Source: CAZYQW01 sp964649825 (GTDB lineage: Bacteria; Planctomycetota; B15-G4; JADJEK01). From it: 64,000 nucleotides of DNA. Shown here one piece after another: positions 17,258-27,096 of the stretch. A model generated the notes under the pieces. That model searched no databases. It was not told the DNA's origin and worked only from the letters and a program-made list of their open reading frames with translations. The position numbers and the translations under genes are program-made. How positions within the stretch are numbered: the first letter of the stretch is position 1; every line of letters starts with the position of its first letter. The stretch is from the NCBI GenBank assembly GCA_964649825.1, contig CAZYQW010000077.1, positions 1 to 64,000 on the forward strand, read 5' to 3'.

Positions 17258-19446
17258 AGCGCGCACGACCGATCCGGTGGCACGTCGGGACGTGGAGCGT
17301 CGCGGTGCGCCGCGTCGTCGGCATGATCCTCATGGGGGCGACGACGTTCCTCGGCACCGTGCACACCCATCGCATCCTCGCCGCCAACGGAATGTCGCCG
17401 CTCGAGTGGGCGATGCTGGGGCTCGCGGCCGTCCTGTTCGTTCCGCTCGCGATCTCGTTCTGGGTCGCGTTCTTCGGGTTGCTCATCCGCCTCGGCGACG
17501 GAGACACGCTCGAGCTCACTCGGCCGCTCCGCGCCGGCCAGAAGCGTCCACCGCCTCGAAACCGCACGGCGATCGTCATCCCGATCTACAACGAGGATCC
17601 GCGGCGCGTGTTCGCCGGAGTCGAGGCGACGCACCGGTCGCTCGCGCGAACGGGAAGCCTCGCGAGCTTCGACTTCTTCGTGCTCAGCGACACGAATGAT
17701 CCGGACATCTGGGTCGAGGAGGAGGTGCTGTTCGACCGGTTGCAGGCGGCGCTCGGCGGCGAGCACCTCTGGTACCGCAACCGCCCACGGAACCTGGAAC
17801 GGAAGGTCGGCAACATCGAGGACTTCTGCGCGCGTTTCGGCGACGCGTACGAGAGCATGATCGTGCTCGACGCCGACAGCGTCATGTCCGGCGACACGCT
17901 GGTGGCTCTCGTCGAGCTGATGGAGGAGCATCCCGAAGCGGGCATCATCCAGACGCCGCCCATCCCGGTGAACCGCGACACGCTCTTCGGCCGCCTGCAT
18001 CAGTTCGCGGCCCGCGTCTACGGCTGGACGTTCATCACCGGGCTGAACTTCTTCCAGGCCGGCGAAGGCAACTACTGGGGCCACAACGCGATCATCCGGA
18101 TCCGGCCGTTCATCGAGCACTGCCGCCTCCCGCGCCTCTCCGGTCGCGAGCCGCTCGGAGGTTCGATCCTGAGCCACGACTTCATCGAAGCCGCCTTCAT
18201 GCGCCGCGCCGGGTGGAAGGTGTACCTGGCCAGCGGACTCGACGGCAGCTACGAGGAGGTCCCCCCGACGTTGATCGACTACGCGGCCCGGGATCGTCGC
18301 TGGTGCCAGGGGAACCTGCAGCACGCGCGCCTGCTGTTCCTGCCCGGCCTGAACTTCCTGAGCCGAGTCCACCTCTTCATGGGCGTGATGTCGTACGTCT
18401 CCTCGCCGTTGTGGCTCGCGCTCGTCGCGTTGAGCACGGCCGAGGCGCTGCGCGAGAGGTTGAGCCCGCACGAGTACTTCGCGCCCGACCGGACGCTCTT
18501 CCCGATCTGGGAGGTCTCCGTCATCAGCGAAACGCTCGCCCTCTTCTTCGGGGTGATGGGACTCCTGTTCCTTCCCAAGCTCTTCAGCCTCGCGTTGCTG
18601 CTCCGCGACCGCGGCCTGAGCGCGGTGTTCGGCGGTCGCGGGCGTCTCGCGACGAGCGTCGTGATCGAGATGTTGTTCTCGATGCTGCTGGCGCCCCCGC
18701 TCGCCTACCTGCGCACGCGATTCGTCCTGGCGATCCTCCTCGGCAAGAAGATCGAGTGGAACGCTCAGAACCGGGCCGACGCCGCGACGACGTGGAGGAT
18801 GGCCGCGCGACGTCACGGCGGGATCACGCTGCTCGGGCTCGCGTGGGGGACGCTCGTGTGGATGCAGGCTCCCGAGCTCTTCTGGTGGCTGTCGCCGTTC
18901 CTGGCCGGTTTCGTCTTCTCGATCCCGCTCTCGGCGTTGAGCAGTCGGCGCACGACCGGTCGGTGGACACTGGAGCACGGCTGGCTTCGGATTCCGGAGG
19001 AGATCGATCCGCCCGAAGTGCTGCGGACCCTCCACGCGCGTCTCGCCGCGACGGGGTCCGACGACGCGAGCCCGAGGGGGTTCGTGCGGCTCCTGTCGGA
19101 CGACGCGGTCCGACGGCTCCACGCCTCCCTGTTGCCGGCGCCGCCCGAGCGGCACCCGCTGGAGCGGCACCATCTCGATGGATTGGTCCTGCGGCTGCGC
19201 TACGAAGGCCCGGAGTCGCTGTCGTCGGCGGAGAAGCGCGAGCTGCTCCTCGACCCGAAGTCCGTCGAGGCGTTGGCCGATATCGAACTCCCGCCTGGTG
19301 CGTCCGAGACGAACGACGAAGCCGAAGCCGAAGCCGAAGCCGAACCGGATCCGATCGCCGCGAATCCGCTCGAGGGCGGCGGACCGTCGGGACCGCGGGG
19401 CCTCCCGTCGATCCAGTGGAACCGATACGAGGAGCAACTGCGATGA
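17254..19446 (+). CDS. opgH: Glucans biosynthesis glucosyltransferase H (MdoH/OpgH family)
   Basis: The product is 730 aa from the ATG at 17254 in an ATGA overlap with opgG. An earlier in-frame ATG at 17230 is less likely. It is an inner-membrane family-2 glucosyltransferase that polymerises glucose from UDP-glucose. Two N-terminal membrane segments (about 20-35 and 52-80) are followed by the catalytic domain, with YNED at about 112, the DAD motif in IVLDADSVMSGDT (about 203-215) and the QxxRW-type motif as DRRWCQGNLQH. Several more membrane segments follow to about residue 570. The tail ends in an acidic repeat (EAEAEAEAEP, encoded by a run of gccgaa units) that is not usual for OpgH. Its stop overlaps the arylsulfotransferase start. 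Confidence 0.94.
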   Translation: MKRARPIRWHVGTWSVAVRRVVGMILMGATTFLGTVHTHRILAANGMSPLEWAMLGLAAVLFVPLAISFWVAFFGLLIRLGDGDTLELTRPLRAGQKRPPPRNRTAIVIPIYNEDPRRVFAGVEATHRSLARTGSLASFDFFVLSDTNDPDIWVEEEVLFDRLQAALGGEHLWYRNRPRNLERKVGNIEDFCARFGDAYESMIVLDADSVMSGDTLVALVELMEEHPEAGIIQTPPIPVNRDTLFGRLHQFAARVYGWTFITGLNFFQAGEGNYWGHNAIIRIRPFIEHCRLPRLSGREPLGGSILSHDFIEAAFMRRAGWKVYLASGLDGSYEEVPPTLIDYAARDRRWCQGNLQHARLLFLPGLNFLSRVHLFMGVMSYVSSPLWLALVALSTAEALRERLSPHEYFAPDRTLFPIWEVSVISETLALFFGVMGLLFLPKLFSLALLLRDRGLSAVFGGRGRLATSVVIEMLFSMLLAPPLAYLRTRFVLAILLGKKIEWNAQNRADAATTWRMAARRHGGITLLGLAWGTLVWMQAPELFWWLSPFLAGFVFSIPLSALSSRRTTGRWTLEHGWLRIPEEIDPPEVLRTLHARLAATGSDDASPRGFVRLLSDDAVRRLHASLLPAPPERHPLERHHLDGLVLRLRYEGPESLSSAEKRELLLDPKSVEALADIELPPGASETNDEAEAEAEAEPDPIAANPLEGGGPSGPRGLPSIQWNRYEEQLR

Positions 19447-20918
19447 ACGTCCGACTGTCGATCTCGTTCTGCATGATCGGCCTGGCCAGTCTCTCCGGGA
19501 CGCCGGCCGGACGGTCCGGCGAGGCGTCGGTGAACAAAGGCGAGGGCGTGATCCGCCACGGGCCCGACGCGTCGGCCGGCTACACCTTGTTCTGTCCGCT
19601 CCCGTCGAAGTCCACCTACCTGATCGACATGAAGGGGAACGTCGTGAATCAATGGGAGAGCGACTACGACGGCGTCGGCGTCGCGTACCTGTTGGACGAC
19701 GGCCGGCTGCTGCGGGCGGGGCTCGACCCCGACAATCGCCTTCCCGGCGGTGGGCGCGGCGGAATCGTCGAGGAGTGGTCCTGGGACGGGGAGCGCCGGT
19801 GGGAGTTCCGCTACTCGGACGACTCCCGCCTGCTCCACCACGACATCGAGCCGCTTCCCAACGGGAACGTCCTCATGATCGCATGGGAGCGGAAGTCGCG
19901 GAGCGAGGCGTTGAACGCCGGTCGGGATCCGGCCCTCCTCGCGACCGGCGACTTCTGGCCCGACCACGTGATCGAGGTCGAGCCGACGCGCCCGAGCGGG
20001 GGGAAGATCGTGTGGGAGTGGCACGTGTGGGACCACGTCATTCAGGACCACGACCGCGGCGCGGCCAACTTCGGCGACGTCGCCGCGCATCCGGAGCTCG
20101 TCGACCTGAACGGCGACCGCGGCCGGTCGGAAGTCACGGACGAGGAGCGAGACGCTCTCGAGCAGCTCGGCTACTTGGGTGGGTCGGACGGCGGCAAGCA
20201 CGTGAGAGCCATGGACGAGGGCGCCGCGGACTGGCTGCACACCAACGCCATCGCGTACGACGCAAGACGCGACCAGATCGCGCTCAGCGTGCTTCACTTC
20301 AACGAGGTCTGGGTGATCGATCATGGCACCACCACGGCCGAGGCGCGCTCGCATGAGGGCGGGAAGTGCGGAAAGGGTGGCGACCTCCTGTACCGCTGGG
20401 GCAACCCGCGCGCGTATCGACGCGGGAACGAGCACGATCAACGTCTCTTTGGGCAGCACGACGTCCGGTGGATCCCCGACGGCCACCCGGGCGCCGGGCG
20501 CTTCCTCGTGTTCAACAACGGCGACGGTCGCCCCGGCGGCGCCTTCTCGACGGTCGAGGAGTGGGAGCCGCCGATCGACGAGGACGGCGGCTACGTTCTC
20601 GGTTCGTCGAACCGCTTCGGTCCGGAGGAGGTCACGTGGAGCTACGTGGCAACGCCCCGGGAGTCCCTGTTCTCACGTCACGTCTCGGGGGCGGAGCGGC
20701 TGCCGAACGGCAACACGTTGATCTGCTCGGGTCAGCAGGGCCGGCTCATCGAGGTCACGGGCGACGGCGAGGTGGTCTGGGAGTACGTGAACCCCTTCAC
20801 GGACGCCGAGCGCGCCGACGCGGAGTTCCCGAACGCGATCTTCCGGGCGACGCGCATCTCGCTCGAGCATCCCGCCGTCCGGGAGCGTGACCTCGGCGCG
20901 CGGCCGCCCGCGCGATGA
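19443..20918 (+). CDS. Arylsulfotransferase (ASST) family beta-propeller protein
   Basis: The 491-aa product starts at the ATG at 19443, coupled to opgH by an ATGA overlap. It has a short hydrophobic N-terminus (MNVRLSISFCMIGLASLSGT), consistent with export. Propeller-blade phrases of the ASST family recur: STYLIDMKGNVVNQWES, HHDIEPLPNGNVLMIAWE, LHTNAIAYDARRDQIALSVL, FGQHDVRWIPDGHPGAG, LPNGNTLICSGQQG and IEVTGDGEVVWEYVNPF. The family moves sulfate from phenolic esters to acceptors. Histidines that could serve catalysis are present (HHD, LHTN, GQHD), but I cannot confirm the active-site histidine. Its place after opgGH suggests action on a periplasmic glucan or related polymer, which is an inference. 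The next gene, ruvX, is convergent and only 7 bases away. Confidence 0.85.
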   Translation: MNVRLSISFCMIGLASLSGTPAGRSGEASVNKGEGVIRHGPDASAGYTLFCPLPSKSTYLIDMKGNVVNQWESDYDGVGVAYLLDDGRLLRAGLDPDNRLPGGGRGGIVEEWSWDGERRWEFRYSDDSRLLHHDIEPLPNGNVLMIAWERKSRSEALNAGRDPALLATGDFWPDHVIEVEPTRPSGGKIVWEWHVWDHVIQDHDRGAANFGDVAAHPELVDLNGDRGRSEVTDEERDALEQLGYLGGSDGGKHVRAMDEGAADWLHTNAIAYDARRDQIALSVLHFNEVWVIDHGTTTAEARSHEGGKCGKGGDLLYRWGNPRAYRRGNEHDQRLFGQHDVRWIPDGHPGAGRFLVFNNGDGRPGGAFSTVEEWEPPIDEDGGYVLGSSNRFGPEEVTWSYVATPRESLFSRHVSGAERLPNGNTLICSGQQGRLIEVTGDGEVVWEYVNPFTDAERADAEFPNAIFRATRISLEHPAVRERDLGARPPAR

Positions 20919-20925
20919 GGACCAC

Positions 20926-21345
20926 TCACTTCTCTCCGTGCGTGTCCATGTAGTCGCGGAGGATCTGCGCCGCGGCCATGGCATCGATGCGGCCCTGCTC
21001 GCGGTGCTGGCGCCGCCGTTTGGTCCCCTTCAGCGCCTCCTCCGCCGCGTGCGACGTGAGCCGCTCGTCGATCAGGTCCACGGGGCGGCCGGCCCGCCGC
21101 TCGACCTCGATCGCGAACGCACGAACCTCCTTCGCCATGTCACCCTCCGAGCCGTCCATCCGGAGCGGCAGGCCGACCACGATCCGTTCGACCTCGCGTT
21201 CCTCGCAGATCCGCACGATCTCGGCGAACGCCGCGTCCCGCCCGAGCTCGATCGCGCAGAGCGGCTGCGCGGTCAGTCCGAGCGGATCGGACGCCGCGAC
21301 GCCGATCCGGCGGCGGCCGTAGTCGAGGGCAAGGAGTCGTCGCAT
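20926..21345 (-). CDS. ruvX: YqgF/RuvX family pre-16S rRNA nuclease (putative Holliday junction resolvase)
   Basis: The 139-aa product has the RNase H-like fold of this family: LALDYGRRRIGVAASDPLGL at the N-terminus (first catalytic Asp), IVVGLPLRMDGSEG in the middle, then DLIDERLTSHAAE and a C-terminal DAMAAAQILRDYMD with the last acidic residues. Length is typical. The family processes the 5' end of 16S rRNA in E. coli. A resolvase role has also been proposed. It has a 61-base gap to the upstream oxidase gene on the same strand, so it could be cotranscribed with the respiratory cluster. Confidence 0.93.
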   Translation of the reverse strand: MRRLLALDYGRRRIGVAASDPLGLTAQPLCAIELGRDAAFAEIVRICEEREVERIVVGLPLRMDGSEGDMAKEVRAFAIEVERRAGRPVDLIDERLTSHAAEEALKGTKRRRQHREQGRIDAMAAAQILRDYMDTHGEK

Positions 21346-21406
21346 CGCGACGATTCTGACCGAAGCGACGGTCGTCGTTCCAGCGCCGAATCTCCGTCGT
21401 CGCCGT

Positions 21407-22060
21407 CTACCCGATCCAGAGCGCGATGGCGATCAGGACCCACACCGCGTCGATGTAGTGCCAGTAGAGGGCGCAGTTCTCGAGGCCGCGCGTGTTGCCC
21501 GGGCGGTAGCGGCCCTTGCGCGCGTTCACGATCACGAACCCGAACGGCACGATGCCGCCGAGCACGTGGAGGGCGTGGATCCACGTGAGGGCGTAGAACA
21601 TGAACAGCGAGATGTCGCGCTCGTTCAGGAGTCCGCCGTGGTAGCGGATCAGGTCCGCCCAGTTCGACGTCTGATTCACGAGGAACGCGACCGCGAAGAG
21701 CGCCGCGATGAAGACGTTCTTCGCGACGTCCGTCCCCCCCGCGCGGGCCTTCCTCACCCCGCGATGGAGGAAGAGCGAGCAGAGCGCGAGCGCGATCGTG
21801 CTGACGACGAGGCCGAGATAGAGCCCGTCGATCTTGTACCCGTCCCACTCCTCGACCTGGTACCGCGTGATCGCGTAGCCGACGAGGCTCGCCCCGAACA
21901 CCATCGAAATGGTGCCGAGGACGAACAGCTTCACCAGCAGCGTGGATGCGTCCGGCGGAGTCCCGGTCGGACCGCGGGGGCGGCGGCCGTCGTCCGGATC
22001 GTCGGGACCATCGTCGTCGTCGGGACGGTACGTGTCCGATGGGAGCAGTCCCAGGAGCAT
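21407..22060 (-). CDS. Cytochrome c oxidase subunit III-like protein (second III-type subunit)
   Basis: The 217-aa membrane protein begins with an Asp/Pro-rich soluble tail (YRPDDDDGPDDPDDGRRPRG). It then has five hydrophobic segments and the subunit III signature near the end: FYALTWIHALHVLGGIVPFG and CALYWHYIDAVWVLIAIALW. It lies last in the oxidase cluster, 8 bases after the subunit IV gene. A distinct subunit III is encoded at 22481-23236, so this cluster has two III-family proteins, as in the CoxO/CoxP arrangement of some alternative aa3/caa3 clusters. Whether both sit in one complex is not known. Confidence 0.85.
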   Translation of the reverse strand: MLLGLLPSDTYRPDDDDGPDDPDDGRRPRGPTGTPPDASTLLVKLFVLGTISMVFGASLVGYAITRYQVEEWDGYKIDGLYLGLVVSTIALALCSLFLHRGVRKARAGGTDVAKNVFIAALFAVAFLVNQTSNWADLIRYHGGLLNERDISLFMFYALTWIHALHVLGGIVPFGFVIVNARKGRYRPGNTRGLENCALYWHYIDAVWVLIAIALWIG

Positions 22061-22068
22061 GAAGAGGA

Positions 22069-22461
22069 TCAGTGGTCCGTCGCCGCGCCCGCCGCACCCC
22101 CGGCTCCCTCGGGCACCTGGAGCGTCTGCTCCCAGGGCACGGTGGGCGCGTACTGTGACGTATCCATCAGCGCGAAGCCGATGAAGATCGACACGAACGC
22201 GAACGCGCTGAGGAAGACGACGACGTTGAACGTCCGCTCGTGACGCAGATGCATGAAGAACAGCGCGACGAGCGTCGCTTTGATCGTCGCGATCACCATC
22301 GCGATGACCAGGTCGACGTTGCCGAGGTTCAGGCGGGCCGCGGCGACGGTCAGGACCGTCAGGACGACGAGCGCTCCGAAGGTGGCGAGGAGGCTCTTCG
22401 ACGACGCGACGTGAGCAAGCTCGTGCTCGTGGTGGGCGTGGGAGGCGTCGGTGGAGGACAT
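22069..22461 (-). CDS. Cytochrome c oxidase subunit IV-type small membrane protein
   Basis: The 130-aa product has a His-rich N-terminus (SHAHHEHELAHV) and three hydrophobic segments: FGALVVLTVLTVAAARLNLG, VIAMVIATIKATLVALFFMH and VVFLSAFAFVSIFIGFALM. The second carries the KATLVALFFMHLRHE motif typical of prokaryotic subunit IV proteins (CtaF/CoxD/CyoD type). It supports assembly or stability of heme-copper oxidases. It lies between the two III-type subunit genes with short gaps of 8 and 19 bases, clearly within the operon. Confidence 0.9.
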   Translation of the reverse strand: MSSTDASHAHHEHELAHVASSKSLLATFGALVVLTVLTVAAARLNLGNVDLVIAMVIATIKATLVALFFMHLRHERTFNVVVFLSAFAFVSIFIGFALMDTSQYAPTVPWEQTLQVPEGAGGAAGAATDH

Positions 22462-22480
22462 GCGTTCGCTCCGTCGTCCG

Positions 22481-23236
22481 TCAGTTGATCAGGTAGAAGA
22501 GGGGAAAGAGGTAGATCCAGATCAAGTCCACGATGTGCCAGTAGAGCGCCGTGAAGTGGACCGGGCCGAAGAACCGCGGGCCGAAGTGGCCCGCCATCGC
22601 GCGCTTGAGGATCCAGAGCCAGACCACGATCCCGAGCAGGACGTGGATCCCGTGCAGCCCGGTCATTCCGTAGTAGACCGACCAGAACAGGTGGACGTTC
22701 CGGACCTCGCCCTCGGTCGGCGAGATCGGCGCGCCGCTCGCAGCGGCCACGATCGCGTCGCCGGTCTCGGCCGCCGCGCCCTCCGGAGACATGGTGAAGT
22801 TGCCACCCGGGCGGATCCCGATGTGGATCTTGTGATCGTACTCGAAGTACTTGACGACCATGAACGTGCACGCGCAGAGGATCGTGATCACGATGTTGAT
22901 GATCAGCATCTTCTTCTGCCCGAGCTGCGCGTTGCGCACCGCCCACGCCGCGGTGAGGGAGCTGATGATGAGCACCAGCGTGTTGACGGCGCCGAGGTTC
23001 GTGTCGAGGAACTTGCTGGCGTAGACGAACACCTCCGGGTGGTTGGCCCGATAGATCGAATACGCGCAGAAGAGCCCCGAGAAGAACAGCACTTCGGTGA
23101 CGAGGAACACCCAGATGCCGAGGCTCCCCGCGTCGAACTGCTGCTGTGCATCGTCGAAGTGGTGCTGGAGGTGCTCTTCCTGCTTGCCGTGGTACGCCGG
23201 CGCAAGGATCGTGGCGTCGTGATGCGATTCCATCAT
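22481..23236 (-). CDS. ctaE: Cytochrome c oxidase subunit III
   Basis: The product is 251 aa from the ATG at 23236 (MMESHHDATILAPAYHGKQE). The longer open frame upstream runs antisense-like through subunit I and is not used. Subunit III features include LGIWVFLVTEVLFFSGLFCA, the extended helix SIYRANHPEVF, GLHGIHVLLGIVVWLWILKR, and the conserved FTALYWHIVDLIWIYLFPLF near the C-terminus. An inserted loop of about 50 residues (SPEGAAAETGDAI and following) lies between helices. It is an integral membrane subunit of the oxidase encoded around it, 34 bases after subunit I. Confidence 0.93.
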   Translation of the reverse strand: MMESHHDATILAPAYHGKQEEHLQHHFDDAQQQFDAGSLGIWVFLVTEVLFFSGLFCAYSIYRANHPEVFVYASKFLDTNLGAVNTLVLIISSLTAAWAVRNAQLGQKKMLIINIVITILCACTFMVVKYFEYDHKIHIGIRPGGNFTMSPEGAAAETGDAIVAAASGAPISPTEGEVRNVHLFWSVYYGMTGLHGIHVLLGIVVWLWILKRAMAGHFGPRFFGPVHFTALYWHIVDLIWIYLFPLFYLIN

Positions 23237-23270
23237 TCCGTAACTCGTTCGTTCCTTCGTCCGGATCGGA

Positions 23271-24953
<1,683 letters not shown>

Positions 24954-24966
24954 GATCCCTCGCTCC

Positions 24967-25938
24967 TCACTTCAGGCTCTTGATGAACGCGATGACACCC
25001 TCGATCTCCGGCTCCTTCAGACGGCCGGAGTACGTCGGCATGATGGCGTTGAAGCCGCTCACGATCTTCGCGTTCGGGTCGATGATCGACTCACGGATGT
25101 AGTTCTCGTCGACGGTGACGGCGCCCTTGCTGGTCTGCTCGGGATTGCCCCAGATTCCCTTCCAGGTCGGTCCCTGGCTCGGCGTTCCGTCGACCGTATG
25201 GCACTGAGCACAGCCGGCGCGTCCGTGGACCTCGCGACCGACGTCGGCCGGGTCCATCCCTTCCCACCAGATCGCGGCCTTCTCGTACCATTTCTCGAAG
25301 TCCTCGGGCGTATGGACCTCGACCTGGGCCAACATCTCCGAGTGCTTGGTCCCGCAGTACTCGGTGCAGAGCGCCGCGAAGCGCCCGACCCGCGTGGCCG
25401 TGAACCAGCTCTTCGTGTAGCGGCCGGGGACCGCGTCCATCTTCGTGCGGAACGCCGGCACGAAGAACGAGTGGAGCACGTCCTGCGACGTGATCGTGAG
25501 CTGGACCGGCACGCCGACCGGGACGTGGAGCTCGGGCGAGATGACGCCCTTCGGGTACTCGAAGCTCCAGTTCCACTTCATCCCCGTCACCTTGATCTCG
25601 TAGGCGTGGCTCGGGGGAGTGCGAAGGTCCATGTAGCCCTTGAAGCCGACCCAGAACATGTAGGCGAGGACGAATCCGGGGAGGATCGACCAGACGAGCT
25701 CGAGCGGCGTGTTGTGCGACGAAGTCACCTCGGCCTTCGGGTGGCGGCTCTGCCGATACTTCCACAGGAACAGGAAGAGGACCCCGAAGATGAGCACGGT
25801 GAAGAAGATGCTCACCCAGGTGATGAACATGTAGAGGTCGTCGATGATCGCCGCGCCTTCGGACGCCTGCGGGGGGAAGTTGACGCCGCCGGCCTCTTCG
25901 GAGATCGTGGTGGGGAGAGTCTGGAACAGGAACATCAT
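24967..25938 (-). CDS. ctaC: Cytochrome c oxidase subunit II with fused cytochrome c domain (caa3-type)
   Basis: The 323-aa product has two N-terminal membrane helices (about residues 35-60 and 80-100), a cupredoxin domain and a C-terminal class I cytochrome c. The CuA site is complete: His156 (QDVLHSFF), and Cys191, Cys195, His199 and Met202 in CTEYCGTKHSEM. The heme c motif is CAQCH at about 243-247, and a likely Met ligand lies in AIMPTYSGRL. The fused heme makes this a caa3-type enzyme that can take electrons from soluble or ACIII-bound cytochrome c. The start at 25938 overlaps the stop of the SCO gene by four bases. Confidence 0.96.
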   Translation of the reverse strand: MMFLFQTLPTTISEEAGGVNFPPQASEGAAIIDDLYMFITWVSIFFTVLIFGVLFLFLWKYRQSRHPKAEVTSSHNTPLELVWSILPGFVLAYMFWVGFKGYMDLRTPPSHAYEIKVTGMKWNWSFEYPKGVISPELHVPVGVPVQLTITSQDVLHSFFVPAFRTKMDAVPGRYTKSWFTATRVGRFAALCTEYCGTKHSEMLAQVEVHTPEDFEKWYEKAAIWWEGMDPADVGREVHGRAGCAQCHTVDGTPSQGPTWKGIWGNPEQTSKGAVTVDENYIRESIIDPNAKIVSGFNAIMPTYSGRLKEPEIEGVIAFIKSLK

Positions 25939-26765
25939 CGGACCGCCTCCGGCATGGGGAGGTTCTGGGACCGAGAACGCTCGAACCGTCGCATCCGCAG
26001 CCAGAAGATGGCGAGGGCGAGGACGGTAACGAGTGCCCCGAGCTTCATGAAGTTGGTCGCGAAGAGCACGTAACGGTTCTCTTCCGCGTTGTAATAGAAG
26101 CAGTTCAGGAAGAACTGGTCGACGAAGCCGCCGATCTTGCCGTCACCCGCCTCGATCAGCGAGAAGCGCAGGTTGGTCGGCTCGTAGTAGCCGACGCTGT
26201 TCAGGTAGCGTGCGATCCGACCCTTCGGAGTGATGAAGATCGCGGCCGGCGGATGCGCGTACTTCACGTCGTCGTTGACGTACTTGTACGAGAAGCCGAC
26301 GGCGTCCGCGAACGCGCGGATGTTCGCCTCGGTGCCCGTGAGGAAGTGCCAACCCTCCGCGGCCTCCGGACGCATGTACCGCTCGACGTACTTCTTCTTG
26401 GTCTGCGCCGCTCGCTGCGGGGTCTCGAGCGGATCGATGCTGATCGTCAGGATGCGGAAGTCCTTGCCCGGGCTCAGGTCGATCTCGCGCAACCCGTCCG
26501 TGAGCTGGTCGAGCTGGACGTGGCAGAGCTGCGGGCAGTCCGAGAAGTTCAACGTCACGAGCACGGGCAGCGAATCGAAGTACTGTCCGACCCGCACCAT
26601 CGTCCCTTTCTCGTCGCGGAACATGAGCTCGAGCGGCACCTGCGCGTCGAGCTTCTGCTCGATGCCGACTCCTTCGAGCGCTTCGAGCTCGAGGTTCAAC
26701 TGCGCGTCCGCGGCCGGGGCGCGGCAGAAGGCGAGGGTGAGGAGGAAGGCGCTTCGTAGTTTCAT
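25935..26765 (-). CDS. SCO1/SenC family copper chaperone for CuA assembly
   Basis: The 276-aa product has a signal peptide (MKLRSAFLLTLAFCRAPAAD) and a thioredoxin-fold domain with the SCO copper site: CPQLC at about residues 77-81 and the distal histidine in KYAHPPAAIF (about 171). TLNFSDCPQLC and ISIDPLETP are family landmarks. A C-terminal membrane segment (MKLGALVTVLALAIFWLRMR) anchors it. The family delivers copper to the CuA centre of subunit II, and the overlap with that gene supports the role here. It is longer than typical SCO proteins because of the C-terminal anchor. Confidence 0.93.
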   Translation of the reverse strand: MKLRSAFLLTLAFCRAPAADAQLNLELEALEGVGIEQKLDAQVPLELMFRDEKGTMVRVGQYFDSLPVLVTLNFSDCPQLCHVQLDQLTDGLREIDLSPGKDFRILTISIDPLETPQRAAQTKKKYVERYMRPEAAEGWHFLTGTEANIRAFADAVGFSYKYVNDDVKYAHPPAAIFITPKGRIARYLNSVGYYEPTNLRFSLIEAGDGKIGGFVDQFFLNCFYYNAEENRYVLFATNFMKLGALVTVLALAIFWLRMRRFERSRSQNLPMPEAVR

Positions 26766-26781
26766 CGGAGGACCTCGGAGG

Positions 26782-27081
26782 TCATTTCTTCGCCAACTCT
26801 TCCTTCACGAGACTCATCGCCCGATCGATGGGGATCTGCACCTTGTCCGGCTGACTGCCGGACCTCGTGATCACCTTCCAACCGTTGAGCTCGTTGTTCT
26901 GGGCGTCGACGACGCTCACGATCTCGCTCGGTCGCAAGGCCTCCTCCTTGAGGACGTGCTGCTCCTTCGCGCCGATGTAGTAGAGACCCTGGACCGCGAG
27001 CACGAGCGCGATGGTGACGAGGGTCCCGCCGCCCACCACGAGGATCAGCTTGCCGTTGTCGACGATGTCCTGCTGCGCCAT
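26782..27081 (-). CDS. Small single-span membrane protein of the ACIII cluster
   Basis: The 99-aa product has one hydrophobic helix (LILVVGGGTLVTIALVLAVQ) after a short N-terminus, then a soluble domain (EEALRPSEIVSVVDAQNNEL, DRAMSLVKEELAKK). I do not recognise a named family. Its fixed place between actF and the SCO gene, with gaps of 15 and 16 bases, suggests a small accessory subunit of ACIII or the oxidase. That is a contextual inference. Confidence 0.75.
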   Translation of the reverse strand: MAQQDIVDNGKLILVVGGGTLVTIALVLAVQGLYYIGAKEQHVLKEEALRPSEIVSVVDAQNNELNGWKVITRSGSQPDKVQIPIDRAMSLVKEELAKK

Positions 27082-27096
27082 GAGTCGATTCCCGTG

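Noticed and set aside
15455..17266. Minus-strand open frame opposite opgG
   Set aside because: opgG on the other strand has the complete family pattern. This frame is a shadow.
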